64,000 nt of DNA from UBA4744 sp963723165 (GTDB lineage Bacteria; Actinomycetota; Acidimicrobiia; Spongiisociales; UBA4744): positions 38,951 through 102,950 of the forward strand of contig CAVRPP010000004.1 in NCBI GenBank assembly GCA_963723165.1, written 5' to 3'. The notes beneath the pieces were generated by a model. The model saw nothing but the letters and a program-made list of their open reading frames with translations, was not told the DNA's origin and made no database searches. Shown one piece after another: positions 18,599-27,347 of this stretch (positions are counted from its first letter, which is position 1; each line of letters starts with the position of its first letter). A program made the position numbers and the translations under genes.

Positions 18599-21484
18599 TC
18601 AGAGGAGTGTCAGCCAGCCGCGCACGTTCTCGAGAGCTGCTTCCAGACCAAGAGACCTTCCTTCACCAATCAGGCGCTCTGTCTCGGATTCGCCCGATGT
18701 CTCAGCCAGCCTGTCTCGCACAACCTGCAGGTCGGGGTCTCGAACCCGACCGTATTCTTCCGGCAACTCTGCAGCGAGAGCCGCCCCGAGGGTGATAGCG
18801 GCATGTTCGTACTGCCCCGCCGCTAGAAACACCTCGGCTGCCGCGTCGAGAGTGCGCGGCTTGGCGATCTCCTGCATAGGCAGCACGGGCATCCGCTCGA
18901 TGACGGCAACCAGCCTCTCCGCAGCAGGATCGGTCTGCCCCAGAGCCGATTCGCACCTCGCCAGAGCTCGATTGGCGCCTGCCCAGCAGTTGACGTCTCC
19001 GACGTCCTCGAGGCGGTGCGCTCCCATACCCAGGCGGTCGATCGCCTCGCGATACTCACCCTCGTAGCGGAGCAGCACACCCAGGTAGTAGAGAGCATGG
19101 CCGTACCAGTTCGGAGAGTCGAGGTCGGAGAATATCTCGCAGGCCCGGCGGACATTGGCGAGCGCCCATTCGTCCTCTTCTCGGTCTCCCTCTCCGTACA
19201 GACCGGCACTGTCGGCCAGGGTGGCCGCCAGCAGAGCCCGATCTCCGTATTCATCGAACACCTTGAGGGCTGTGTGGAAATGTTCGCGAAGCCGTTCGTC
19301 CTCGGCCGGCAGGTAGGCGGCCAGCAACAGGTTGAGGACCCCCCGCTCCCACACCGGGTCCGACCACGTAGGCCCGGAGTGAGCCTCGAGCAGACGCCGC
19401 CCTTCCAGCAAATGTTCGAGATACTCGGGGTCGGTCGTAGCGTGGCGAATGCATGTGCCCAGCGCCAGCTCCATCTGTCCCAACACATAGGCATCGTTCA
19501 TGGTCCGGGCGAGTGACAGCCCGGACCGGGCGTAATCGATGCCCTCCGGTCTTGTGAGTTCGGCACCGAATCTGGCGATCGTGTACCACACCTTCACCAA
19601 CCGGTTGGGATCGGTGCCATCCGGGGCCGCCTCCAAACCGGCCAGGCCGATGTCGATTCCCTCCAGTTGCATACCCTTTTGCATCCAATACCTGGAGAGA
19701 TCAAACGCCATAGCGAGATAGCTCTCGAAGTCACCCCCTTCGAGAAGAGTGGTGAAGGCGGAACGAATATTGTCGTAGTCCTTGTCGAGCTTCTCGATCC
19801 ATGAGTCCTGATCAGGTCCGTTGAGGAAGCGGCTCGCAGCCGCGGCCACGGAAACGAAATAACCGGCATGGCTGCGTCGAAATCGATCCGGCTCAGCGGT
19901 ATCGCTCAGCCGTTCCTGCGCATACTGCCGCACCGGTTCCAACATCCTGTACCGCGTGCCGAATTCGGGATGGTGAGCGGGAATCACCAAAGACTTATCG
20001 ACCAGCGAATCGATGTGATCGAGTACCGCCCAGTCCTCGACCTCGTCTCCGATGCACACCTGCTCGGCGGCCGTGAGATCAAAACCGCCTGTGAATACCG
20101 AGAGGCGCCTGAACATCGCCTTTTCGGCCGGTTTGAGCAAGTCGTACGACCAGTCGATGGTGGCATGCAAGGTGCGCTGGCGAGGCAGGGCCGTCTTGGC
20201 GGAACCGGACAGGATCCGGAAGGAATCCTCGAGCCGGGCGGCCAGATCCGCGGTGGACATGCTCCGGAGCCGGGCGGCCGCCAATTCCAGCCCGAGCGGA
20301 ATCCCATCGATGCGCGTGCAGATCCGACCGATGTCCAGCAGTTCCTCGGCCGAAGGTTGGAAATTTGGCCGGACGCCTCGCGCCCGATCAACAAACAGGG
20401 TTGCGGCTTCAGATTCTTCGAGCGAGTGGGAAGCATCCGCCAGTCCCAATGAAGGGACCCGCAGCTGGGCCTCACCGGGTATGCCGAGAGACTCCCGGGA
20501 GGTAGTGACGATCCGCAGCCGGGGGCACGAGTCGAGGAGAAGCTTGATCGCAGCGGCAGCGCCATCGAGCAGGTGTTCGCAGTTGTCGATGACCAGCAGC
20601 AGGTCTCTCGACCACAGATACCTGGTCACAACGTCTTCGATGCTGGCCCCCTCGCCGGGTCGCAAACCCCAGGTATCGCCGATCGTGCTCATGATGAAGG
20701 CCGGGTTGGTTACCGGTGCGAGTTCGACCAGCCATGCCCCGTCCGGTATCTCTGTGGCGGCAGCCCGGGCCGACTCGACCGCCAACCGTGTCTTTCCGGT
20801 TCCGCCAACACCGGTGAGCGAAACAAGGCGGTTCTCGCCGATCATCCCTGCCAACCGGGCGAGTTGCTCGGTCCGTCCCACGAATGAGGTGAGGTATTCG
20901 GGCAGGTTGTGACGGCGTATGTCGACAGTTCGGATGGGTGGTTCGATCACAGGCAGGTCGGGATGACGGACCTCGAAGACGTGCTCTGGCTCCGAAAGAT
21001 CCTTCAGGTGGTGCGTGCCCAGGTCGTTGAGGGATAAGGCACGATCGAGATCGACCTGGGCGGCAGTCACCGACGACAGCAGGATCTGTCCACCATGTCC
21101 GGCCGACATGATCCGGGCAGCGCGGTTCAGGACCGGCCCGAAGTAGTCCCCGTCACGTTCTTGCGCTTCGCCGGTGTGGAGACCCATTCTCACCTTGATA
21201 GGGGGGCCGGGCCAGGAGGATCCCAACAGCCTCACCTGCAAAGTGACGGCCGCGGCAATGGCCTCTCCGACCGAGCCGAAGGCGACCGCAAAGGCGTCGC
21301 CGGCTGTTGAGAATATGTGACCGCCATGTTCCCCTGCCACCTCGCGCATAATGACGTCGTGGAGGGCCAGGCTGGCTCCCATTTCGTCGGCGCCGGCCTC
21401 CCACAAACGGGTCGATCCCTCGACGTCGGTGAACAGGAACGACACGATCCCGGTGGGAATGGTGGTAGGCACGGCCGGGAGCAT
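18599..21484 (-). CDS. Cyclase-homology/STAND ATPase signalling protein
   Basis: A 961-aa cytoplasmic protein. Residues 10-175 are a cyclase-homology domain (SFLFTDVEGSTRLWE, STAGDAFAVAF, FGPVLNRAARI with intact Asn/Arg). Residues 195-480 are an NTPase of the STAND/AfsR type with P-loop GVGGTGKTRLA, a Walker B LLLVIDNCEHLLDG and the VTTSRE sensor. The C-terminal half is helical, TPR-like. No terminal LuxR helix-turn-helix is seen. Purine-selecting Lys is Ser. Such proteins are thought to be ligand-gated signalling switches; the trigger is unknown. It converges on the other cyclase-fusion gene, 136 bp away. Confidence 0.85.
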   Translation of the reverse strand: MLPAVPTTIPTGIVSFLFTDVEGSTRLWEAGADEMGASLALHDVIMREVAGEHGGHIFSTAGDAFAVAFGSVGEAIAAAVTLQVRLLGSSWPGPPIKVRMGLHTGEAQERDGDYFGPVLNRAARIMSAGHGGQILLSSVTAAQVDLDRALSLNDLGTHHLKDLSEPEHVFEVRHPDLPVIEPPIRTVDIRRHNLPEYLTSFVGRTEQLARLAGMIGENRLVSLTGVGGTGKTRLAVESARAAATEIPDGAWLVELAPVTNPAFIMSTIGDTWGLRPGEGASIEDVVTRYLWSRDLLLVIDNCEHLLDGAAAAIKLLLDSCPRLRIVTTSRESLGIPGEAQLRVPSLGLADASHSLEESEAATLFVDRARGVRPNFQPSAEELLDIGRICTRIDGIPLGLELAAARLRSMSTADLAARLEDSFRILSGSAKTALPRQRTLHATIDWSYDLLKPAEKAMFRRLSVFTGGFDLTAAEQVCIGDEVEDWAVLDHIDSLVDKSLVIPAHHPEFGTRYRMLEPVRQYAQERLSDTAEPDRFRRSHAGYFVSVAAAASRFLNGPDQDSWIEKLDKDYDNIRSAFTTLLEGGDFESYLAMAFDLSRYWMQKGMQLEGIDIGLAGLEAAPDGTDPNRLVKVWYTIARFGAELTRPEGIDYARSGLSLARTMNDAYVLGQMELALGTCIRHATTDPEYLEHLLEGRRLLEAHSGPTWSDPVWERGVLNLLLAAYLPAEDERLREHFHTALKVFDEYGDRALLAATLADSAGLYGEGDREEDEWALANVRRACEIFSDLDSPNWYGHALYYLGVLLRYEGEYREAIDRLGMGAHRLEDVGDVNCWAGANRALARCESALGQTDPAAERLVAVIERMPVLPMQEIAKPRTLDAAAEVFLAAGQYEHAAITLGAALAAELPEEYGRVRDPDLQVVRDRLAETSGESETERLIGEGRSLGLEAALENVRGWLTLL

Positions 21485-21559
21485 AGCGAGCTCCGGTGCA
21501 TGCGGATGGGGGCCGGTCGACGGTCAAAACGATGCAGTCGGTCGCAGTTCGAGCGTGTA

Positions 21560-22918
21560 TTACTCGTCCGCCAGCAGCGAGCGGAGTTCGGCAAGCTGGT
21601 CGAGGACCGACACATAGCTCCCACCTCCGGAGGTGCGGCGCCGCTCTACCGATACCTTGGGATCGATCAACTCGAGATCCTCGGGGATGAAGCTCAAATG
21701 GGCTGCCTCCAGCTCACCGGCCGTCACCTCGCCCAAGGTCTTTCCTTCTGCCAGAAGGCGAGCCACGAGCCGACCAACAGCATCGTGTGCCTCCCGGAAC
21801 GGAATACCACGAGCCGCCAGGACTTCGGCAAGATCCAGGGCCACCACCCAGCTCAACGGGGCCGGTGGGTCGAATTCAGCGGAGGCGACCATCCCCGAAA
21901 GAGCCGCCAGGGCGCCAGCCAGAGTGTCGTCCGCATCAAAGACGGCGCTCTTGTCTTCTTGAAGATCGCGGTTATAGCTGAGCGGAAGGCCCTTCTGGAG
22001 CACCAGGAGGCCGGTGAGATCTCCGATGACGCGAGCGGTCTTCCCTCGCACCAACTCTGCGATATCGGCGTTCTTCTTCTGCGGGAGGGCGGAAGAACCC
22101 GTCGTAAATCGGTCGGCGAATCGGACCCATCCAAACTCCGTCGTGGACCACAGAACCAGTTCCTCACCCAAGCGGGAGAGATGCGTCAGCGTCTGCGCAC
22201 AACAAAACGCATATTCGGCTACAAAGTCTCGCGCTGAAACCGCATCGAGTGAGTTCTTGAATGTCCCCCCCATGGCCAGTTCCTCCGCCACGGTTCCGGG
22301 ATTGAGAGGGAGGCTGCTCCCCCCGGATGCACCCGCCCCTAAAGGTGAAATCGCGATCCTGCGTTCGGCATCTTCGAAGCGCTCTACATCACGCAGCAGC
22401 ATCCAGGCATACGCCAGCAGGTGGTGTCCCAGCGGTATGGCCTGGGCCTGCTGGAGGTGGGTGTACGAAGGAACGACGGTGTCTCCTGCCTGTTCTGCTT
22501 GATCCGCCAGAATCCGGCAGAAGGACCTGAGCTGCGCTATTCGTCGACGGGTTGCCCGAACCAGATAGAGCCGCAAGTCCAGCGAGATCTGATCGTTGCG
22601 CGAGCGACCGGTGTGAAGCTTTCCTGCCAGCGCCCCGATCGATTCATGCAAACGCCTTTCGACTGCCGTGTGGACGTCTTCGTCGGAGTCGTGGAATTCG
22701 AACCGTCCCTCCCGGGCATCCTCGAGAAGGTCGCCGAGAGCTTCTACCAATTGCCGGGCTTCATCATGGGTCAGCAATCCGACTTCACCCAGCATCCGGG
22801 CGTGGGCGGCCGAACCGAGCAGATCGTCCTGCAGAAGCCTGCGGTCTGCACGGTCTGCCGTGAAGGCTAAGAGATCCTCATGGGGGTTCTCCGAGAATCG
22901 TCCTCCCCACAGCGTCAC
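21560..22918 (-). CDS. argH: Argininosuccinate lyase
   Basis: Last step of arginine synthesis: argininosuccinate to arginine plus fumarate. The superfamily signature is GSSALPQKKNADIAEL, and HTGRSRNDQ with TYTHLQQAQAIPLGHH-like segments are present. 452 aa, normal length. I prefer GTG 22918 to TTG 22924 because GAGGGAG is then 7 nt upstream. It follows argG by 70 nt on the same strand, so argR-argG-argH form one operon controlled from the argR promoter. Confidence 0.94.
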   Translation of the reverse strand: MTLWGGRFSENPHEDLLAFTADRADRRLLQDDLLGSAAHARMLGEVGLLTHDEARQLVEALGDLLEDAREGRFEFHDSDEDVHTAVERRLHESIGALAGKLHTGRSRNDQISLDLRLYLVRATRRRIAQLRSFCRILADQAEQAGDTVVPSYTHLQQAQAIPLGHHLLAYAWMLLRDVERFEDAERRIAISPLGAGASGGSSLPLNPGTVAEELAMGGTFKNSLDAVSARDFVAEYAFCCAQTLTHLSRLGEELVLWSTTEFGWVRFADRFTTGSSALPQKKNADIAELVRGKTARVIGDLTGLLVLQKGLPLSYNRDLQEDKSAVFDADDTLAGALAALSGMVASAEFDPPAPLSWVVALDLAEVLAARGIPFREAHDAVGRLVARLLAEGKTLGEVTAGELEAAHLSFIPEDLELIDPKVSVERRRTSGGGSYVSVLDQLAELRSLLADE

Positions 22919-22988
22919 TACCAAACTCCCTCGGGCGCGGACTCACCGGCTGATACATACAGGATATCCCGGCCCCGGCGGCGCCGGC

Positions 22989-24194
22989 TCACTCGCCCTC
23001 CCCCAGCCGCTCTTCGGCGAGGGTCCGCAACCGCAACGCTTGCAGTCGGATGAAACCGCTGGCATCTGCCTGTTCGTAGACGTCGTCTTCTTCAAACGTG
23101 ACGGTGGCCTGATCGTACAGCCCGAAAGAATCGGATCGGCGGCCTTCCACATAGACCTGACCCTTGTACAACTTGAGGCGGGCCTCGCCGCTCACCCGCC
23201 GTTGCACATCGTCCATGAAGGCTTGCAGCGCCTCCCGTTCCGGAGCGAACCAAAAGCCGTTATACACCATTTCCGCATAACGAGGTACGAGCTCGTCCCG
23301 CAAGTGCGCAACTTCGCGGTCGAGGGTGATCGACTCGACTGCCTTGTGGGCATGATGCAGGATGGTGCCGCCCGGTGTCTCGTACACCCCGCGGCTCTTC
23401 ATCCCCACGAAACGATTCTCGACGATGTCGACGCGACCGATACCGTGCTCGCCGCCCAAGGCATTCAGCCGTCTGAGGAGATCCACCGGTCCCAGCGGTT
23501 CGCCGTTGACGGACACCGGGTTCCCTTCCTCATAACCGATCGTGACCCACTCCGGTTGGTCCGGGGCCTCCTCCGGATCCGCCGTCATGGTGAACATGCC
23601 GGGCGGTGGTGCTTCCCAAGGGTTCTCGAGGACTCCCCCCTCATAGGAGATGTGCAACAGATTCGCATCCGTCGAATACGGTTTGTCGGGCGTGACGGGT
23701 ATCGGGATGCCGTGCTGTTGTGCGTATGCAACGCAATCGGCTCGACCCCGGAGGTTCCATTCCCTCCAGGGAGCTATGACCTTGATGTCCGGCTTGAGGG
23801 CGTACGCGGACAGTTCAAATCGAACCTGATCATTGCCTTTGCCTGTGGCCCCGTGGGAAATGGCGTCGGCGCCGGTCTCCTCGGCTGCTCGTATCAGTCC
23901 TTTGGTAATCACCGGACGCGCCAGCGAGGTTCCCAGCAGGTAATACCACTCGTACACCGCATTCGCTCGCAAAGCCGGGAACACAAAATCGGTGACAAAC
24001 TCTTCGGTGAGCTCCTCTGCAATCGCTTCAACGGCACCGGTCTGAAGGGCTTTGGCCCGGGCGCTCTCGACTTCCTCGCCCTGTCCCACGTCGGCCGTAT
24101 AGGCCACCACCTCTACCTGATACTCCTCGATGAGCCACTTGAGGATGACCGAGGTGTCCAATCCCCCGGAGTAAGCGAGCACGACCTTCTTCAT
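22989..24194 (-). CDS. argG: Argininosuccinate synthase
   Basis: Joins citrulline and aspartate with ATP. The N-terminal PP-loop AYSGGLDTSV, the GATGKGNDQVRFE segment and YEGGVLENPW mark the family. 401 aa from ATG 24194. That ATG overlaps the argR stop (ATGA), so translation is coupled. An in-frame upstream start would lie inside argR and adds nothing conserved. Expected to be repressed by ArgR through the operator at 24666-24685. Confidence 0.95.
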   Translation of the reverse strand: MKKVVLAYSGGLDTSVILKWLIEEYQVEVVAYTADVGQGEEVESARAKALQTGAVEAIAEELTEEFVTDFVFPALRANAVYEWYYLLGTSLARPVITKGLIRAAEETGADAISHGATGKGNDQVRFELSAYALKPDIKVIAPWREWNLRGRADCVAYAQQHGIPIPVTPDKPYSTDANLLHISYEGGVLENPWEAPPPGMFTMTADPEEAPDQPEWVTIGYEEGNPVSVNGEPLGPVDLLRRLNALGGEHGIGRVDIVENRFVGMKSRGVYETPGGTILHHAHKAVESITLDREVAHLRDELVPRYAEMVYNGFWFAPEREALQAFMDDVQRRVSGEARLKLYKGQVYVEGRRSDSFGLYDQATVTFEEDDVYEQADASGFIRLQALRLRTLAEERLGEGE

Positions 24195-24658
24195 CGTCCG
24201 GCTCCTATGCGTTCGAGTTCCTTCGCCACCCGCCAACCCCCAACTTGCTCATCGACCACGACCAGCAACGTGTCATCGCCTGCCACCGTGCCCAGCACCC
24301 CGGGCACGACTGCCCCATCTACCGCACCGGCGACAACCTGGGCAGCTCCCGGAGGAGTTTTGATCACGACCAGGCTGCCAGTTGAGGTAATGGTTTGGGC
24401 GAACTGAGCCAGCACCTTGGCTGCGGCGTCTTTGCTCCCATCGAGCGGAGCAGGTTCCTCGGGCAGTGTGTACCCGAACAGACCATCGGATGACCGCCTC
24501 TTGACGGCGCCCATCTCGGCGAGATCCCGCGACGCGGTTGCCTGGGTGACCTGAAAGCCTTCCTCGGCCAGTTGAGCAACGAGGTCGCTTTGCCGGGTGA
24601 TGTGCCTGGTCAACAGGATGCGCCGGATGGCCCGACGACGTGCAGCCGTGTATCGCAT
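24191..24658 (-). CDS. argR: Arginine repressor
   Basis: Hexameric regulator that binds ARG boxes when arginine is high. N-terminal winged helix visible as RQSDLVAQLAEEGFQVTQATASRDLAEMG. C-terminal arginine-binding/oligomerization domain has GTVAGDDTLLVVVDE (GTIAGDDT motif of the family). 155 aa. ATG 24658 lies only 7 nt from the operator and about one -10 spacing from TATAGT, so the transcript is probably leaderless and the gene autoregulated. First gene of argR-argG-argH. Confidence 0.94.
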   Translation of the reverse strand: MRYTAARRRAIRRILLTRHITRQSDLVAQLAEEGFQVTQATASRDLAEMGAVKRRSSDGLFGYTLPEEPAPLDGSKDAAAKVLAQFAQTITSTGSLVVIKTPPGAAQVVAGAVDGAVVPGVLGTVAGDDTLLVVVDEQVGGWRVAKELERIGAGR

Positions 24659-24663
24659 CCTTG

Positions 24664-24694
24664 GACTATACGCATATTCGCATAGTTTGGGCAA
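24664..24694 (-). promoter_or_regulatory. argR promoter with ARG-box operator
   Basis: A 20-bp imperfect palindrome CTATACGCATATTCGCATAG occupies 24666-24685 (plus-strand reading). On the minus strand it covers the -10 element TATAGT (24669-24664) and the spacer; a -35-like TTGCCC (24694-24689) lies 18 bp upstream. Transcription would start at or next to the argR ATG. A nearly identical element precedes argC. Confidence 0.72.
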
Positions 24695-24751
24695 ACCAGC
24701 TCGCCGGGTCCGGCGCTTGCCCCCTCGACCCCCGCCGGCCCGCTCGAGCGG

Positions 24752-25345
24752 CTACAGAATGGCCCCTTCGAGGCGGAGCAGAAACTGTTTGCGCTCGGTA
24801 CCACCGGCATACCCGCCGAGGCCGCCCCCGGTCCGAAGGACCCGATGGCACGGAATGATGACCGGGATCGGATTGCCACCGAGGGCCCGGCCGGCAGCCC
24901 GGGCACCTTGTGGCTGGCCCGCCCGTTCAGCCACATCCCGGTAGGTCGAGACGCTACCGAACGGTATCAGGGCCGTCTCCGCCAGGATCCGCTGCCGGAA
25001 CCCGCTTATGAGGGCCCGGTCGAGCGGCAGGTCGAACCGGTCACGGCGACCGGCGAAATACTCTTCCAATTCTTTTCGAACCTCCGCCAGACGTACCGGA
25101 TAGTCCAGAATCCGGGGGGAAACCCGGTCGGCCAGATCGGCGAGAACGTCGCCTTCGTTGTCGAAGCCGATGCGTATCAAGCCATCCCGGGTAGCCGCCA
25201 GCAGCAATACGCCAATCGGGGAATCCATGGTCGCAAATGCGATGTCGGTGATCCCGGCGGCTTCGTCGACAAACCGTCTCCCGGCGGCTGCCGCCGGGAG
25301 GGACAGGTCCCCGAGTCCGGTCAGGGCCTCTTCAAGGTCTTTCAT
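24752..25345 (-). CDS. ogt: Methylated-DNA--protein-cysteine methyltransferase
   Basis: Removes alkyl groups from O6-alkylguanine in a suicide reaction. The acceptor motif IPCHRVL with the following GGLGGYAGGTERKQFLL, and the helix-turn-helix region FGSVSTYRDVAERAG, are intact. 197 aa; about 35 residues at the N-terminus, before the usual FATMDSPIGVLLLAAT strand, are extra. ATG 25345 overlaps the stop of an upstream ECF sigma gene (ATGA). The pairing suggests that the sigma factor is co-expressed with the repair enzyme, possibly with the extra N-terminus contacting it (inference). Confidence 0.9.
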   Translation of the reverse strand: MKDLEEALTGLGDLSLPAAAAGRRFVDEAAGITDIAFATMDSPIGVLLLAATRDGLIRIGFDNEGDVLADLADRVSPRILDYPVRLAEVRKELEEYFAGRRDRFDLPLDRALISGFRQRILAETALIPFGSVSTYRDVAERAGQPQGARAAGRALGGNPIPVIIPCHRVLRTGGGLGGYAGGTERKQFLLRLEGAIL

Positions 25346-25833
25346 GGTCCGAATTCCTCTCGTAGTTTGATGAGACCGGCACGAACGTTCTGGCGGGCGG
25401 CGGCCTCAGAACACCCCGTTACCTCACCGATGGTCCGGTACGGGAGGTCTTCGACGTATCGCAGCACAATCGATGACCGTTGCTTCGGGGGCAGGTCTCT
25501 CACCCGCTCCCACAATGCCTGGTCCGGCACCTCAGGCTCTTGACCGTTCCCGGCCTCAGGAAGGTCGGCTACCGCAAACCCGTTTCGACGGCGGCGATGA
25601 CAATCGATCGCCTTGCGGTGAGCGATGGTGAACAACCAACCCTTCAGGTTCGAGGCTTCGGCTAGATCCGGGTAGGCACGAAGCGCGGCCACAAAGGTGT
25701 CCTGAAAACAGTCCTCAGCTTCGTTGCGTCCTACCGACGCGACGAGAAAGCGGAAGATGTCTTCACGGTGGGCATCCAGGAGCGTTTGGAACGGTGGCAG
25801 CTTCACATCAGATACAACGGCAGCGATCACCAA
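25342..25833 (-). CDS. ECF RNA polymerase sigma factor, partner of ogt
   Basis: A 163-aa sigma-70 family protein. Region 2: LLDAHREDIFRFLVASVG, EAEDCFQDTFVAALRAYP, LKGWLFTIAHRKAIDCHRRR. Region 4: LPPKQRSSIVLRYVEDLPYRTIGEVTGCSEAAARQNVRAGL. No classical anti-sigma gene follows; ogt does, overlapping by 4 nt. Start is uncertain: TTG 25833, GTG 25830 and GTG 25806 are possible and none has a clear ribosome site. It may direct an alkylation-response regulon. Confidence 0.85.
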   Translation of the reverse strand: MVIAAVVSDVKLPPFQTLLDAHREDIFRFLVASVGRNEAEDCFQDTFVAALRAYPDLAEASNLKGWLFTIAHRKAIDCHRRRRNGFAVADLPEAGNGQEPEVPDQALWERVRDLPPKQRSSIVLRYVEDLPYRTIGEVTGCSEAAARQNVRAGLIKLREEFGP

Positions 25834-25842
25834 AATGTGAGA

Positions 25843-26331
25843 TCACGGGGCTCCCAACTCGCGTGCGGCAGCCGCGAGTCGCTCGACTGGAATGGTGCCT
25901 GCCCGCGCGAATCCTCCTACGTAGCGGACCTCACGGATGACCACCCGGACGAGTGAAAAATCACCGAGCGTTACCCGGGGAGCCGCGTCGGGGAACCGGG
26001 ACACGTACGTGTGCCAGACACTCTCGAACTCGGGGGCCGTCCGCTCGATGATCTCGGCCGTCCCCTTGATGCTGAGGCGGGCAAGGGTCTGCGGATCCCC
26101 GGACCCCGGATCGGTCTCCGAGATGACCAGGGCAACCCGCGTTTCTGCGATGAGGTTCCGGGTATGTTCTGAAAGGGCGCTGAGGAACAGCAACAAGCTG
26201 CTCGAGTCGGATTCAGCGGCATACGCAACCATGCTGGCTGCCGGTCCATATTCCGTCAGAGTCGCCAGTGCTGCCCAGCGATTGCCTATCAGCAATCGGG
26301 CAGCCTCCAACTCGAACGCGGTCCCATCCAT
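25843..26331 (-). CDS. PNPOx-like / HugZ-type flavin-barrel protein
   Basis: A 162-aa split-barrel protein. The opening (EAARLLIGNRWAALATL) followed by SLLLFLSALSEHTRNLIAETRVALVISE is the typical layout of pyridoxamine-phosphate-oxidase-like proteins related to HugZ, which bind heme or flavin. The later VIREVRYVGGFARAGTI resembles the HugZ segment around the Gly-Gly-Phe motif. Exact cofactor unknown. It is followed by the sigma gene, 9 nt away on the same strand. Confidence 0.78.
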   Translation of the reverse strand: MDGTAFELEAARLLIGNRWAALATLTEYGPAASMVAYAAESDSSSLLLFLSALSEHTRNLIAETRVALVISETDPGSGDPQTLARLSIKGTAEIIERTAPEFESVWHTYVSRFPDAAPRVTLGDFSLVRVVIREVRYVGGFARAGTIPVERLAAAARELGAP

Positions 26332-26341
26332 CGGGCGAGGT

Positions 26342-26365
26342 TAGCGGCCGCAAAGACGGCCGCTA
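26342..26365. terminator. 9-bp GC-rich hairpin upstream of the HugZ-like gene
   Basis: TAGCGGCCG (26342-26350) pairs with CGGCCGCTA (26357-26365) around a 6-nt loop. It lies 168 nt downstream of the XRE regulator stop on the minus strand, so it could end that transcript. No T-run. The remaining 26366-26532 shows no recognisable element. Confidence 0.4.
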
Positions 26366-26532
26366 GAGGCAGAGCACGCCTCGAATCGCCGGTCAAATGT
26401 CTCGTGGGACTTCATCCGGTCGCAAGACCCCTTGTGGCAAACGACAGCGGTGGCGGGGGTTGGCGAAAAGCGGGCGGGTAGATGCGTGTGGCATCCTGGG
26501 GCGAAGCGTGGGATGCGGCCCTTTGAGGCTTC

Positions 26533-26754
26533 TTAGCGGGCTTCGTGGTACTCGAAGACCTCGTCGAGTGGGACATTGAAGGTTCGGGCAATCTTGAAGG
26601 CGGTTTCAAGCGAGGGCGTGAATCGGCCCTGTTCGATGGCGATGATCGTCTGTCTAGTCACGTCGCACTTCGCCGCTAGATCGGCCTGGGTCATTTGGTC
26701 GGCGTTAAAGCGATGCGCCCTGACCGAGTTCGTAACCCGGGTCTTACGAGCCAA
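26533..26754 (-). CDS. XRE-family transcriptional regulator, YozG-like
   Basis: A 73-aa single-domain regulator: MTQADLAAKCDVTRQTIIAI then EQGRFTPSLETAFKIARTF and LDEVFEYHE, the usual short helix-turn-helix of this class. TTG 26754 overlaps the end of the upstream membrane gene by 11 nt, which indicates translational coupling; a longer frame adds only antisense-like residues. The pair of small membrane protein plus short XRE regulator is widespread in Gram-positives and archaea. It probably binds the 31-bp palindrome upstream of the membrane gene. Confidence 0.85.
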   Translation of the reverse strand: MARKTRVTNSVRAHRFNADQMTQADLAAKCDVTRQTIIAIEQGRFTPSLETAFKIARTFNVPLDEVFEYHEAR

Positions 26755-27172
26755 GGGGCAATCCCGTTCGGTAGAGGATGATCTTGGTCGCATCCGTGAC
26801 GAGCTCCGCCACCACCAACACCCCGAGGGCGGCATGAGCGATCCAGAAGTACTCCGTTTCGGCCATGGCGAGAACCAGGACCACCAACAATCCGGTCCCG
26901 AGAACGTATCCGCCGACGTACTCGCCGAACCTGTCTATCTTCCGGTCGCGCTCGTCTGAGCCGTCGATTTGCCTTGTCACGATGGCGAGCAGGATGTGGC
27001 TGACCACGATGAGTGCAACGAACACTGCGACCATCACTATGAGAAGGCCTTGGTAATCGATCTTGCTGAGGGGGGTAGTAGCGGCATCACCAAGGATCTT
27101 GATGGCGTACCAGCCGTAGATGAGCACCGTGGCAGCCGCCACGATCCAGGTACTTCTCTCTTCCGACGTCAT
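26744..27172 (-). CDS. Four-helix membrane protein paired with XRE regulator
   Basis: A 142-aa integral membrane protein with four hydrophobic segments (WIVAAATVLIYGWYAI; LLIVMVAVFVALIVVSHILLAIV; YVLGTGLLVVLVLAM; HAALGVLVVAELV). The charged loop DGSDERDRKIDRFGEYVGGY between helices 2 and 3 is typical of DUF2178-like proteins that accompany short XRE regulators. AAGGAG lies 10 nt before ATG 27172. Function unknown. Confidence 0.8.
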   Translation of the reverse strand: MTSEERSTWIVAAATVLIYGWYAIKILGDAATTPLSKIDYQGLLIVMVAVFVALIVVSHILLAIVTRQIDGSDERDRKIDRFGEYVGGYVLGTGLLVVLVLAMAETEYFWIAHAALGVLVVAELVTDATKIILYRTGLPLGS

Positions 27173-27193
27173 CGCCTATCCACTCCTTATGTC

Positions 27194-27224
27194 TGGTGTA
27201 CCTTACTTAATGTAAAGTAGACCA
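27194..27224. promoter_or_regulatory. 31-bp near-perfect palindrome, candidate XRE operator
   Basis: The left half TGGTGTACCTTACTT and the right half, read on the other strand, TGGTCTACTTTACAT agree at 12 of 15 positions around a central A at 27209. It sits 22 nt upstream of the membrane-protein ATG and overlaps the only AT-rich stretch able to supply a -10 element. This fits an autoregulatory operator of the downstream XRE protein. Confidence 0.6.
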
Positions 27225-27347
27225 TACAGAGCGAAAGGTCAAGCGGGTTTGACCTCATCGGTACTGGCGCCTCCGTTGTGGAACCCCAACTCGCCCTACG
27301 CGATCCGCGCGTACGGCGCCCTTCCTTAGGCGGGAAACCGTCCGAAA

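Noticed and set aside
22668..24407. 579-codon open frame on the plus strand
   Set aside because: Antisense to argH, argG and argR; composition lacks family motifs.
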